Positions 52,959 through 63,631 of a DNA stretch of 64,000 nt are shown here, piece by piece. The position numbers and the translations under genes are program-made. The notes below the pieces were generated by a model that was not told where the DNA came from, ran no database searches, and was given only the letters and a program-made list of their open reading frames with translations. The first letter of the stretch is position 1. Each line of letters begins with the position of its first letter. The DNA is from Marinobacter vinifirmus (GTDB lineage: Bacteria; Pseudomonadota; Gammaproteobacteria; Pseudomonadales; Oleiphilaceae), in assembly GCF_002258215.1 (NCBI RefSeq), contig NZ_NEFY01000008.1:62001-126000 (forward strand), written 5' to 3'.

Positions 52959-55877
52959 TCAATCCTGCTGGATGATCTCTGTGATGTCTGGGTCTCCCTC
53001 AGAAACATTGGGTATAACTTGCGTTCCCATGGTCGCAATGATTGACAACGTCTGTCCTACCATTTCACTAAATACCCGGACGTCATCTACGCCACCTTGT
53101 GGCAATACTGGAGTGCTATGAGTGCCTGCGGTATAGCGGGTGATGGCAGGGAGGTCTACCGCAGCAGACTTAACCGCTGTGGCGCCTAGCAGCCGTGCAA
53201 GCGGTTCAGTTCCTGACAGGTAAGCATCAAATGCATTACCAAAAGGAGCTGCCAGTGCATCGTTTGGTATAACGTTGTCACCGTTCACTTGGGATAGGAG
53301 AATTGGAGTCTCAGATGTATTCAGACTAGCTGTGAAGTTGATCGGATCCGCCGAATCAATGGCTGCCTGGAATACGTTCAAGAAGGTCTCCAATTTGGAG
53401 TCGCCTTGCTCAAGGCCTGCGGCTTGCTGGAGGCCCCCAAGAATTCGCGGTGCAAAGGTCGGGGAGTTCTCAAGCATTCGAACAACGCCAGCTCCTGGAG
53501 TTAACAGTTGAGCTGCCGCAATGTCATCCTCAGGTGCCGCTGTTTCGTTGGCTACTGCAACGAAAGGCGCACCAACAATGGTTCCCAGAGAGTGGCCTGC
53601 GAAGTAAACGCTGTTAGCGTCTAGGTCGGGCGTTTCATCATCGTTAATATCTAGCCCTGCCAGCGAGGCGCGCACGTTTAAGAGGTCTACAACACCTTGG
53701 CGGATCTTGTCTCGGGTATTGGTAAAGTTCGTCAAATTAATGAACAGACTGCCGGAGTCTCCGGAGGTTGCCGTCATTTCGGTCGGCTGGTTCGCAGCAT
53801 TGGCAGTGAAACCAAAGTGCCTTTCGTGCTCGGTTATGGCAATGCCAGGAACGGTAGAGCCTGCGTTCGCAACAGTGTTTTCGAAAGAACGGAGAGCGCG
53901 AACAGCCGCATCCAGTCGTGCGGCTTGGACTAGATCGGTTACGCCAAGCACGACAGCAGAACTTAGGCCTCCGGCTATGGCGTCAACGGCACCCGGGGCA
54001 GCAGCTGCAGCAGCCTCCGCGGTTTGGTCGAAAGTGATCAGAGTTTGGGTCAGGAACCCAACGGCAATCTGTCCGTTGATAACGGCCTGAACGTTGGTGT
54101 CGTTAGGAGCCAAGATCTCTGGTAAACCGTTAGCTTGACCGGATGCAAGCAATTGAGTTGCTAAGCCGGCCTGAGCTTCCTCAGTGAATGGAGTTACGCC
54201 ATGAACTGGCTGATCAATAACAACGACTGCCACTTGGGAGTTATGGGCTAGAGCACTCCCAAATGTTAGTGCAGTACTCCGGTCGGTGGTAATGCCATGC
54301 ATGTACATGACTGTCTCAAGCTTCTCGCTGCCATCGTAACCTGCTGGGTAGAGAACCATGATGGGAACGGTGACATCTTGCGTCTTGGCCGGGAATGGGA
54401 ATCGGTAGTTTACGACATCACTAACCGATGTGTCTGATTGTGCAAGTTCAACGCCCAATTGATCGCCCGCGGCGGCTGCCAATGCAGCGTTCGCTTCCCA
54501 GCTCTTGGTATTGATTACAGAGCCCTCAGCATCTGATGACCCTGTTGGGATGCCGAGGTAGTAAGGTAAGTCGATGGTGCCCTGAACAATATTGACATCT
54601 CCGAAGTCCACGAACTGATCTGCTATAGCGGAGACTTGGGTTACGTCTTGCGGGGCGCCAAAGTTTGCTGTTGAACTCCGGTCACTTGGGGTTGGCAGCA
54701 GGTTTGCGGCTGTAAACGCACCGACTAGGGCAGTTGCCTGGCCATCGGCTGTTGGCTCTGCAGCGGCAACAGCGTTGTTGCCAATGGTGTAAAGCGCAAA
54801 GAAGTCGGATATGGGATTTTCTGCATCAGTTCGGGCAGTTGTTACAGCGTTAAACCGGACTGAGCCAAGAATAGTTTCCTTGAAGAATGCCTTTGGATCA
54901 GCAATGTACTGAAGCACCCTTTGATCATTTGATGTCGTAAAGCTGTAGGACAGAGCAATGCTTTCCTCGGTCAGCGCCGCCTCAGCAGGTCTGGCCTGGT
55001 TGGGTACACCAAAGAAACTGGCTGCGACTTTCTCCCAGAAACCATCGACGATGCGGCGAACCGGTGCTAAGGCAGCTGGGTTGCCCAGAACTCGATCGGG
55101 GTCGGCTACATCGCGGTAAATTGGAGCTTGAACGATGGGGTCTCCATTTATGTCCAGAACCTCATTGGTGACGACCACGAGATATCGCTTGAAAGGATTT
55201 AGTGGTTTCGTTGGATTGATCCGGATAATCGAGTCGCCATCTAAAAGATGTTTTGTTTCTGCAATATACTCAGGAGCTTGAGTGAGGCTGTAAAGGTAGC
55301 CCGCGGCCTGGGCCTGATTGCGACCATTAAGATCCTGCGGGGCCACACCTGCGGCTACCTGGGCAGTAATCGCAAGTGGAATAGTTGGGGATTCACCTGC
55401 TCCGAGCCCTCTAACGGGGTCTCCACCTGCGTATTCAAGTTCAATCAAAAATACGTTCTGGTTCGGATTAGGAATAACCGTTGTTGGATCAGACGGATCA
55501 GCCAAAACGAATGCTCGGGAGTCTACCGAGTTCGGATCAATTTTCCCGTTAAACTGAACAACTGGCGGAGCAATCGTTGAAGCCCCACTTAGCTGGTTCA
55601 GCGCAGAGGTAACTGGTGGAGAGGAATCCGCAACACTGAAGGAGCCGTCTGCTTCGTTAATTGCAGTCGTACTATCGTCAGATTTGAATATAAGGTCATT
55701 TGGGAGCGGCAGGGCTCCGGTCACAGGGTTAAAAAGAGGCCAGGTTTTGCCATCCAGTTCGGGATTACTGATCTGATAATCCGGATTCGCATTTTTCCCA
55801 CTGGAAGCGCTGTCAAAACAGCCAGTCAACCCAAGGGAAGAAGCCACGGCAAGACTTATTAGAGTTTTCTTGAACAT
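52959..55877 (-). CDS. VolA/Pla-1-type outer-membrane lipase lipoprotein
   Basis: A 972-aa predicted lipase. Signal peptide MFKKTLISLAVASSLGLTGC carries the lipobox (Cys20). The N-terminal half (about 30-370) is an Ig-like 'virulence-factor lipase' domain containing WPLFNPVTGALPLPNDLIF. The alpha/beta hydrolase part follows: PVIMVLYPAGYDG-like core, Asp-His region, and the GHSLG nucleophile elbow at Ser763 (VYFAGHSLGTIVGAPF). VolA relatives are surface lysophospholipases that release fatty acids from phospholipids. It is convergent to the acylase-family gene. The GCFDSASSG opening resembles that protein's GCFDGSSSG. Confidence 0.9.
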   Translation of the reverse strand: MFKKTLISLAVASSLGLTGCFDSASSGKNANPDYQISNPELDGKTWPLFNPVTGALPLPNDLIFKSDDSTTAINEADGSFSVADSSPPVTSALNQLSGASTIAPPVVQFNGKIDPNSVDSRAFVLADPSDPTTVIPNPNQNVFLIELEYAGGDPVRGLGAGESPTIPLAITAQVAAGVAPQDLNGRNQAQAAGYLYSLTQAPEYIAETKHLLDGDSIIRINPTKPLNPFKRYLVVVTNEVLDINGDPIVQAPIYRDVADPDRVLGNPAALAPVRRIVDGFWEKVAASFFGVPNQARPAEAALTEESIALSYSFTTSNDQRVLQYIADPKAFFKETILGSVRFNAVTTARTDAENPISDFFALYTIGNNAVAAAEPTADGQATALVGAFTAANLLPTPSDRSSTANFGAPQDVTQVSAIADQFVDFGDVNIVQGTIDLPYYLGIPTGSSDAEGSVINTKSWEANAALAAAAGDQLGVELAQSDTSVSDVVNYRFPFPAKTQDVTVPIMVLYPAGYDGSEKLETVMYMHGITTDRSTALTFGSALAHNSQVAVVVIDQPVHGVTPFTEEAQAGLATQLLASGQANGLPEILAPNDTNVQAVINGQIAVGFLTQTLITFDQTAEAAAAAAPGAVDAIAGGLSSAVVLGVTDLVQAARLDAAVRALRSFENTVANAGSTVPGIAITEHERHFGFTANAANQPTEMTATSGDSGSLFINLTNFTNTRDKIRQGVVDLLNVRASLAGLDINDDETPDLDANSVYFAGHSLGTIVGAPFVAVANETAAPEDDIAAAQLLTPGAGVVRMLENSPTFAPRILGGLQQAAGLEQGDSKLETFLNVFQAAIDSADPINFTASLNTSETPILLSQVNGDNVIPNDALAAPFGNAFDAYLSGTEPLARLLGATAVKSAAVDLPAITRYTAGTHSTPVLPQGGVDDVRVFSEMVGQTLSIIATMGTQVIPNVSEGDPDITEIIQQD

Positions 55878-56363
55878 GGTTGGAACCTTTTCCTGTTGTT
55901 GTTTCGTTATATCCGGCTTAGACGGAACCGGTCGGCCCCTGAATTCCGCTCTTTTGCCTGTTCTGCTTGTCTGTTTGGTTGTCTGAAATTGTAGCCAGCA
56001 CGTTTAGCCAATTTCTGTAGCTTTGACTATAGCGACAGAGTGGCAAGTGTTGATCAGCCAAAAGTGTGATTCTGCTTCTGGAATCCCTCCTCGCACGGTT
56101 GGAGTGGCCTTCCTGAAAAATAGTGGGCTGTGAGGGGTTTGTCGAGTGGCCGGGTGCACAGAAACGCCGCTTTTAACAATTTGTTGCGAATATGAACGGA
56201 ACGGGCCATAGATTTTGCCGTTTCAGGTAATAGCGCCGTTCGCCTTCCGTCGCATCACGCGCCAGCGGGAATTTCTGGTAAACTCTCGCTTCCTTATTTA
56301 AAGGCAGGGGCTGCCTTGGCAGTTCCGCACCATTCCCATAATCAGAAAGCTGATGAGGCGACT
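55878..56363. other. 486-bp divergent intergenic region
   Basis: Contains the promoters and 5' leaders of the lipase (leftward) and fumarase (rightward). I see no gene, no tRNA and no strong terminator in it. T-rich stretches precede the lipase start. Confidence 0.6.
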
Positions 56364-57878
56364 ATGACCACCGTAATCCGCCAGGACGACCTGATCGAAA
56401 GCGTAGCCGATGCGCTGCAGTTTATTTCCTATTACCATCCGAAGGATTTCATTCAGGCCGTGTACGAGGCCTACCAGCGGGAAGAGTCCCAGGCGGCCAA
56501 GGATGCCATGGCCCAGATTCTGATCAACTCCCGCATGTGCGCCCAGGGTCATCGTCCGATCTGCCAGGACACCGGTATTGTCACCGTGTTCGTGAACATC
56601 GGTATGGATGTGAAGTTCGAGTGCGACATGGCGCTGGACGATGTGATCAACGAAGGCGTTCGCCGCGCTTACACCCATCCGGACAACGTACTGCGGGCCT
56701 CTGTGCTGGCAGACCCGGACGGCAAGCGCCAGAACACCAAGGACAACACCCCGGCCATCATCCACTACAAGATGGTGCCGGGTAACACCGTGGAAATCCA
56801 CGTAGCAGCCAAGGGCGGCGGTTCTGAAGCCAAGTCCAAGTTTGCCATGCTGAACCCGTCTGACTCTGTTGTGGAGTGGGTTCTGAAAATGATTCCGCAG
56901 ATGGGTGCCGGCTGGTGTCCGCCTGGCATGCTGGGTATTGGTATTGGTGGTACCGCCGAGAAGGCGATGGAACTGGCCAAGGAAGCCCTGCTGGATCCGA
57001 TCGATATTCACGACCTTCAGGCCCGTGGCGCCTCCAGCCGTGCTGAAGAGCTACGACTTGAGCTGTTCGAGAAGGTAAACGATCTGGGCATCGGCGCCCA
57101 GGGTCTGGGTGGCCTGACTACCGTTCTGGATGTGAAGGTAAAAGACTATCCCACCCACGCCGCCAACAAGCCGGTGGCGATCATCCCGAACTGTGCCGCT
57201 ACCCGCCACGCGCACTTTGTGCTGGATGGCACTGGCCCCTCCCTGCAGACGCCGCCGAGCCTGGACGACTGGCCGGAAATCACCTGGGAAGTGGGTGAGA
57301 ATGTTCGCCGCGTGAACCTGGACACCGTGACACCGGAAGACGTGAAAGACTGGCAGCCGGGTGAAACCGTTCTGCTGTCTGGCAAGATGCTGACCGGCCG
57401 TGATGCGGCCCACAAGAAGATGGTGGATATGATCGAGCGCGGCGAAGAGCTGCCGGTGGATCTGAAAGGTCGCTTCATTTATTACGTGGGCCCGGTTGAT
57501 CCGGTTCGCGAAGAAGTGGTTGGCCCCGCTGGCCCCACCACGGCTACCCGTATGGACAAGTTCACCGACACCATGTTGGAGAAAACCGGCCTGACCGGCA
57601 TGATCGGTAAAGCCGAGCGCGGCCAGGTTGCCATCGACGCGATCAGAAAGCACGGCGCGGTGTACCTGATGGCCGTAGGCGGAGCCGCTTACCTGGTGTC
57701 CAAGGCCATCAAGGGTGCCAAGGTCGTGGCCTTTGAAGAGCTGGGTATGGAAGCCATTTACGAGTTTGAAGTGGAAGACATGCCGGTCACCGTAGCGGTA
57801 GATTCCCGCGGCAGCTCCGTGCACCAGACCGGCCCGGTTGAGTGGCACGACAAGATCATTGCTGCCAAGGCGGTTTGA
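56364..57878 (+). CDS. Fumarate hydratase class I (iron-sulfur)
   Basis: Iron-sulfur TCA-cycle enzyme converting fumarate and malate, about 504 aa in one chain (alpha and beta domains fused). The N-terminal domain has SRMCAQGHRPICQDTGIVTV with cluster cysteines, and later PPGMLGIGIGGTAEKAMELA; the C-terminal domain has RDAAHKKMVDMIERGEELPV and GPTTATRMDKFTDTMLEKTG. The ATG at 56364 (MTTVIRQDDL) was preferred over one 48 bp upstream because the longer start adds a non-homologous-looking tail. The gene name fumA or fumB cannot be decided. Confidence 0.96.
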   Translation: MTTVIRQDDLIESVADALQFISYYHPKDFIQAVYEAYQREESQAAKDAMAQILINSRMCAQGHRPICQDTGIVTVFVNIGMDVKFECDMALDDVINEGVRRAYTHPDNVLRASVLADPDGKRQNTKDNTPAIIHYKMVPGNTVEIHVAAKGGGSEAKSKFAMLNPSDSVVEWVLKMIPQMGAGWCPPGMLGIGIGGTAEKAMELAKEALLDPIDIHDLQARGASSRAEELRLELFEKVNDLGIGAQGLGGLTTVLDVKVKDYPTHAANKPVAIIPNCAATRHAHFVLDGTGPSLQTPPSLDDWPEITWEVGENVRRVNLDTVTPEDVKDWQPGETVLLSGKMLTGRDAAHKKMVDMIERGEELPVDLKGRFIYYVGPVDPVREEVVGPAGPTTATRMDKFTDTMLEKTGLTGMIGKAERGQVAIDAIRKHGAVYLMAVGGAAYLVSKAIKGAKVVAFEELGMEAIYEFEVEDMPVTVAVDSRGSSVHQTGPVEWHDKIIAAKAV

Positions 57879-57920
57879 TCTGAGTCTGCGGTAGTACCAG
57901 TGCAGCCCTGGGCGTTCTGT

Positions 57921-58244
57921 TCAGGGCTGCCACTGAAAGTCTTTCATCTTTACCCTTCCTTTATACACTTCCACTCCTTCCAGTCTCAGTTTCTCGGTTT
58001 GAAGCTGGCAGGTTTCTGTGCCTTCAGGAAAAGCGATCTGGCCGTTGCTGCGGATAACCCGGTGCCAGGGGATGCTGTGGCCGGCGGGCAGCTTGCCCAG
58101 GGCCCGGCCAACAAAGCGCGCCTGGCGGCCGAGACCGGCCATGGCGGCTACCTGGCCGTAGCTGGCCACTTTCCCTTCGGGAATAGCGGCCACTACCTGC
58201 CAGATTTTCTGCTCCTTTGTCGGTTCCTTTTCGGACTCGTTCAT
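57921..58244 (-). CDS. Alkyltransferase-like protein (ATL)
   Basis: A 107-aa relative of O6-methylguanine-DNA methyltransferase in which the PCHR active site reads PWHR: Trp60 replaces the acceptor Cys (motif IPWHRVIRSNGQ). Such proteins bind O6-alkylguanine and hand it to nucleotide excision repair instead of reversing it. The helix-turn-helix part (KVASYGQVAAMAGLGRQARF) is intact. It is coupled loosely to the SDR gene 23 bp upstream on the same strand. Its 3' end forms a hairpin with the fumarase 3' region. Confidence 0.93.
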   Translation of the reverse strand: MNESEKEPTKEQKIWQVVAAIPEGKVASYGQVAAMAGLGRQARFVGRALGKLPAGHSIPWHRVIRSNGQIAFPEGTETCQLQTEKLRLEGVEVYKGRVKMKDFQWQP

Positions 58245-58267
58245 TCAGAGCTCCGGGTTTGGCCGGG

Positions 58268-59029
58268 TTACAGGCGCAGGGCGCCGTCTACTTCGATCAT
58301 ACGGCCGGACACGTAGTCGTTCTCGAAAATGAACGCTACCGCCGAGGCGATTTCCTCTGGTTTGCCCATGCGCTTCAGGGGAATGCCGGCGGTCATTTTT
58401 TCCAGGGCTTCCGGCTTCATGGCGGCGGTCATTTCCGTTTCGATAAAGCCCGGAGCGATGCCCATGCAGCGGATGCCGTAGCGGGCGAGTTCCTTGGCCC
58501 AAACCGGAACCAGGGCAGACACGCCGGCCTTGGCGGCAGAATAGTTGCTCTGGCCCATGTTGCCGGCGCGGGAAATGGAGGCGATGTTGATGATCGCGCC
58601 CTGGTCGCCGTTTTCGATCATGCGGGTGGCGGCTTCACGGCCACACAGGAACACGCCGGTGAGATTGACGTCGATGACGGACTGCCACTGGGCCAGCTCC
58701 ATGCGCTTTTCCAGCTTGCCGTCTTTGAACTTCACCAGCAGGCCGTCGCGCAGGATGCCGGCGTTGTTCACCAGGCCGTTCAGGTGGCCGAAGTCGTTGA
58801 TGATGGCCTGGAAGGTGGCTTCTACATCATCTTCTTTGGCTACGTTGCAGACGTAGGTTTTGGCATCGCCACCGGCTTTTTTGCAGGCCTCGGCGGCTTC
58901 AGCCAGTTTGTCTTCCATCAGATCGATCAGGGCGACTTTGGCGCCTTTTGCTGCCAGGTATTCGGCCATGGCTCGGCCCAGACCCTGGCCGCCGCCGGTA
59001 ATTGCAATCACGGAATCTTGAATTTTCAT
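58268..59029 (-). CDS. SDR-family oxidoreductase (FabG-like)
   Basis: A 253-aa short-chain dehydrogenase. The Rossmann cofactor loop [20 protein letters not shown] occupies about 11-30. NNAG appears in [15 protein letters not shown], and the catalytic YSAAK is in [20 protein letters not shown] (about 155-174). It most resembles 3-oxoacyl-ACP/CoA reductases; the real substrate could be 3-hydroxyacyl-CoA. No clear partner gene is near it except the alkyltransferase-like gene downstream. Confidence 0.93.
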   Translation of the reverse strand: MKIQDSVIAITGGGQGLGRAMAEYLAAKGAKVALIDLMEDKLAEAAEACKKAGGDAKTYVCNVAKEDDVEATFQAIINDFGHLNGLVNNAGILRDGLLVKFKDGKLEKRMELAQWQSVIDVNLTGVFLCGREAATRMIENGDQGAIINIASISRAGNMGQSNYSAAKAGVSALVPVWAKELARYGIRCMGIAPGFIETEMTAAMKPEALEKMTAGIPLKRMGKPEEIASAVAFIFENDYVSGRMIEVDGALRL

Positions 59030-59099
59030 CGTTTGCCCTAACTAAGTTCACAGGTGGTTTTACGTTCTGTGTGTCTGCGTCGTTTTTATAGGAGGCATT

Positions 59100-59570
59100 T
59101 TGCCCGTTTTCCTTTTGCTTTTCATTATTCTGCCGGTGGCTGAGCTGGCCGTACTGATTCAGGTAGGCAGTGTGATTGGTGTACTGAACACCGTCGGGCT
59201 GGTGTTTCTGACTGCGGTGATCGGTGCCTGGCTGTTGCGTCAGCAGGGCCTGGCAACGTTGCTGAGGGCCAATGAGCGCCTCAACAGCGGCGAGCTGCCA
59301 GCCAGGGAGGTGGCCGAGGGGCTGATTCTGGCGGTAGGTGGTGCCATGTTGCTTACCCCGGGCTTCATCACGGATACCTTCGGGTTCCTGTGTTTGTTGC
59401 CTGGCACACGCCACTGGCTGGCAGCACAGGCACTGAAGCGGATGACCGTGGCCGGGCAGGTTCACAGCCGGAGTTTTTTCTATCAATCCCGTGATGCCAA
59501 TGGCGACATTATCGAGGGCGAGTACCAGGATCAGACCCGGACAGACCGCGATCGCCTCGAAAAAAAGTGA
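59100..59570 (+). CDS. fxsA: FxsA family membrane protein
   Basis: A 156-aa inner-membrane protein with two or three hydrophobic segments, VFLLLFIILPVAELAVLIQV then FLTAVIGAWLLRQQGLATLL and EGLILAVGGAMLLTPGFITD, the FxsA signature. The start is a TTG at 59100 preceded by GGAGG. In E. coli fxsA (suppressor of F exclusion of phage T7) sits near groES as it does here, 198 bp before groES. Its biochemical function is unclear. Confidence 0.93.
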   Translation: MPVFLLLFIILPVAELAVLIQVGSVIGVLNTVGLVFLTAVIGAWLLRQQGLATLLRANERLNSGELPAREVAEGLILAVGGAMLLTPGFITDTFGFLCLLPGTRHWLAAQALKRMTVAGQVHSRSFFYQSRDANGDIIEGEYQDQTRTDRDRLEKK

Positions 59571-59591
59571 AAAATTTTTCGTTCAGGGGTG

Positions 59592-59618
59592 TTGAAAACG
59601 TTTCCGGCAACCCCATTA
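59592..59618 (+). promoter_or_regulatory. Sigma-32-like heat-shock promoter of groESL
   Basis: TTGAAA (59592-59597) and CCCCATTA (59611-59618), 13 bp apart, match the heat-shock sigma factor consensus (CTTGAAA, 13-17 bp, CCCCATNT). It lies 150 bp before the groES ATG, after fxsA. Confidence 0.75.
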
Positions 59619-59767
59619 ACTCACCACAGATTCGTCTCAGGCTGAAAACCACTGTCTATCAGTGGCTTGGAAGCCGAGGCAATTTGTCGGGTCCGGGGTT
59701 CCGGCCAGACATTTTTAACATGCAATTGTCATTGCCACATTAAACTGACTATTGGAGAAACAGAGCA

Positions 59768-60055
59768 ATGAAAATTCGTCCGCTCCACGATCGTGTTGTC
59801 GTACGCCGTAAGGAAGAAGAAGAGAAAACTGCGGGTGGCATCGTGCTGCCGGGTAACGCCAAAGAGAAGCCTTCCCAGGGCGAGGTTGTTGCAGTAGGCA
59901 ACGGCCGTGTTCTGGATAACGGCGAAACCCGTGCACTGGCGGTCAAGGTGGGTGACGCCGTGGTCTTCGGCCAGTATGCCGGTAACACCGTTAAGGTTGA
60001 CGGTGAAGAGCTGCTCATCATGAGCGAAAGCGAAATCTACGGCGTGCTTGAGTGA
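59768..60055 (+). CDS. groES: Co-chaperonin GroES
   Basis: A 95-aa lid of the chaperonin, starting [20 protein letters not shown], with the mobile loop [20 protein letters not shown] that contacts GroEL. The ATG is preceded by GGAGAAACAGAGCA. It is 76 bp upstream of groEL in the usual operon behind a sigma-32-like promoter. Confidence 0.98.
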   Translation: MKIRPLHDRVVVRRKEEEEKTAGGIVLPGNAKEKPSQGEVVAVGNGRVLDNGETRALAVKVGDAVVFGQYAGNTVKVDGEELLIMSESEIYGVLE

Positions 60056-60113
60056 TCGCAACCGCGATAGGCACGAACGCTCATTAACCCGATCTGATTC
60101 AACTTCGGTTTAA

Positions 60114-61784
<1,671 letters not shown>

Positions 61785-61842
61785 TGCCGGCCAGGTCCCG
61801 ACCAGGTCTCAGTTTTTGAGGCTTGGCCCGATCTACCCCTGA

Positions 61843-61879
61843 GAAACCCCGCGCTGGTTCACACTGGCGCGGGGTTTTT
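61843..61879 (+). terminator. groESL terminator
   Basis: AAACCCCGCGC/GCGCGGGGTTT with a 12-nt loop and a T tail; it separates groEL from the type II secretion genes. Confidence 0.85.
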
Positions 61880-61951
61880 CGTTTTTTTGTCATGAACTTG
61901 CAGGGTGGCTTTGATAGACTCGGCTACCGGTTTTTAAATGTGCAGGATGCA

Positions 61952-62743
61952 ATGAGCGAATCCCCGAAAAAATCCTTCCTTGGCCCCGGCAAGTTTATTC
62001 TTCTGCTGCTGCTCGGCCTTGTGGTTTATGGGGTAACGCTGGTGTTCTGGGTGCCTGCCGGATGGCTTTGGCACAAGGCTTCCGAGCATATCCAGTTACC
62101 ACCCCAGGTTCAGGTGCAGCAGGTTTCCGGGCAACTCTGGAATGGCGCCGCCGGGTTGAACCTCGGAGGTTTCCCGGCAAGGGTGCACTGGCAGTTGAGT
62201 TGGCCTTCGGTCACGGAACTGGCAATGCCTGTCGAATTTTCAGTGTCTTCGTCACAATCCCGCATTGAAGGCCTTGCCAGCCTGGGCTGGCCCGCTAATT
62301 TTGAAGTAAGCGGCAAGGGTGCCGTTACCGTGGCCGAATTCAGGGACCTGATTCGCCAGAGCGGCGGTGCGATGATAGAAGGACAGGTATCGGTTGATCG
62401 TTTTCAGCTGGCCTGGGCCGATAACCGTTTGCAGCAGGCGGAAGGTTCAGGGCGCTGGCCCGGAGGGCTGGTCACCTGGCCCATGGGTAACGACACCGGC
62501 CAGGCACGGTTCCCGCCCATGCAGGCCAACCTGGATACCGTGGCAGACGGAGTCGCCCTGTCCATCGCCGAGCAGGGTGCCAGTGGCCCGGCAGCCGATG
62601 CCAGCATAGGCCGCGATGGCATGATGGGGATTCGCGTGTATAAACGCATGGTGGACCTGGCCGGACAACCCTGGCCGGATTCCGCAAGCCCGGATGATGT
62701 AGTATTCCGGGTCAGGCAGCCGCTGCTGCCTGGAGGGTTCTGA
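61952..62743 (+). CDS. gspN: Type II secretion system protein N
   Basis: A 263-aa inner-membrane protein with one N-terminal helix (FILLLLLGLVVYGVTLVFWV) and a periplasmic part, matching GspN of type II secretion. The ATG at 61952 (MSESPKKSFLGP) is the most likely start; an in-frame ATG at 61823 gives an unlikely N-terminus. It is followed 1 bp later by gspC, so these form one operon. GspN is optional in type II systems, and its exact role is unclear. Confidence 0.82.
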   Translation: MSESPKKSFLGPGKFILLLLLGLVVYGVTLVFWVPAGWLWHKASEHIQLPPQVQVQQVSGQLWNGAAGLNLGGFPARVHWQLSWPSVTELAMPVEFSVSSSQSRIEGLASLGWPANFEVSGKGAVTVAEFRDLIRQSGGAMIEGQVSVDRFQLAWADNRLQQAEGSGRWPGGLVTWPMGNDTGQARFPPMQANLDTVADGVALSIAEQGASGPAADASIGRDGMMGIRVYKRMVDLAGQPWPDSASPDDVVFRVRQPLLPGGF

Positions 62744-62744
62744 C

Positions 62745-63599
62745 GTGGCAGGTTTGTCGGTACAGGTTCAGGAGCGCATGGCGCGGCTGGTCGCCAATCT
62801 GTTGCTGGTGGTGTTGGTCGTGGTTCTTGGCGTTGAGCTGGCGAAGATCACCTGGTTGTTCGCCTGGAACGACCGGCCGGTTCCGGAGATTTACGGCCAG
62901 GCCGGTGGACCTGCGTCAGGGCCGGCCGGTGGTGAGCTGGCTTCGGTGGCCGGGTACGAATTTTTCGGGCGGCCGGAAGGGCAGGCTGGCGTTGCGGATG
63001 TTGTACGCCGCTCGGCACCCGAAACCGGCCTTCGATTGAAACTTGAAGGCGTGCTGATTGGTCCGGTGCCGGAAGAGTCCGGAGCTATTGTCGCCGGTAG
63101 TAACGGCGAAACCGAGTATTATCGGGTCGGGGATACGCTGCCAGGCAACGCGGAGTTAGCGGAAGTAGAGCCCCAAAGGATTTTGTTGCGCCGGGGTGGT
63201 CGATACGAATCCCTGGCGTTCGAGGAAGACATTGGAGTGGAGGCAATGGTTGCGGAACAGCCGCAACAGGCGGCACAATCGTCAGACTCCTATCTTGCCG
63301 ACGCCCGGGCCCGGCTGGATTCCGAAGGCGCAGCAGCGCTGGCAGCCTACGGTTTGAGCCCGGCAGACGAGTCCGGGCAGTCGGGTTATGTGTATGATGG
63401 TTCCAACCCGATGCTGAATGCGGTCAATCTGCGCCCGGGGGATGTCATTACAGCCATTAACGGCCAGCGCCTGGGTGATGTAGAACAGGACAAGGCGTTG
63501 CTGGATGACTGGCGGAACCAGAGCCAGCTGGATATAGAAATAGAGCGTGACGGATCCATACTCACCGTCAGTTATGCCATACCCGAACAGTGGCGCTGA
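62745..63599 (+). CDS. gspC: Type II secretion system protein C
   Basis: A 284-aa inner-membrane protein linking the inner platform to the secretin GspD. One N-terminal helix (LVANLLLVVLVVVLGVELAK) is followed by the HR region (RLKLEGVLIGPVPEESGAIV to GGRYESLAFE) and a C-terminal PDZ-like domain (NAVNLRPGDVITAINGQRLG). The GTG at 62745 begins directly after the gspN stop. Typical size. Confidence 0.92.
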   Translation: MAGLSVQVQERMARLVANLLLVVLVVVLGVELAKITWLFAWNDRPVPEIYGQAGGPASGPAGGELASVAGYEFFGRPEGQAGVADVVRRSAPETGLRLKLEGVLIGPVPEESGAIVAGSNGETEYYRVGDTLPGNAELAEVEPQRILLRRGGRYESLAFEEDIGVEAMVAEQPQQAAQSSDSYLADARARLDSEGAAALAAYGLSPADESGQSGYVYDGSNPMLNAVNLRPGDVITAINGQRLGDVEQDKALLDDWRNQSQLDIEIERDGSILTVSYAIPEQWR

Positions 63600-63631
63600 A
63601 CGGGTAATTTACAACAGGATGATATCGCCAG

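Noticed and set aside
57902..57930. Convergent terminator between fumarase and the alkyltransferase-like gene
   Set aside because: GCAGCCCTG/CAGGGCTGC does pair, but it overlaps the last codons of the alkyltransferase-like gene and lacks a clear T run, so I did not call it.
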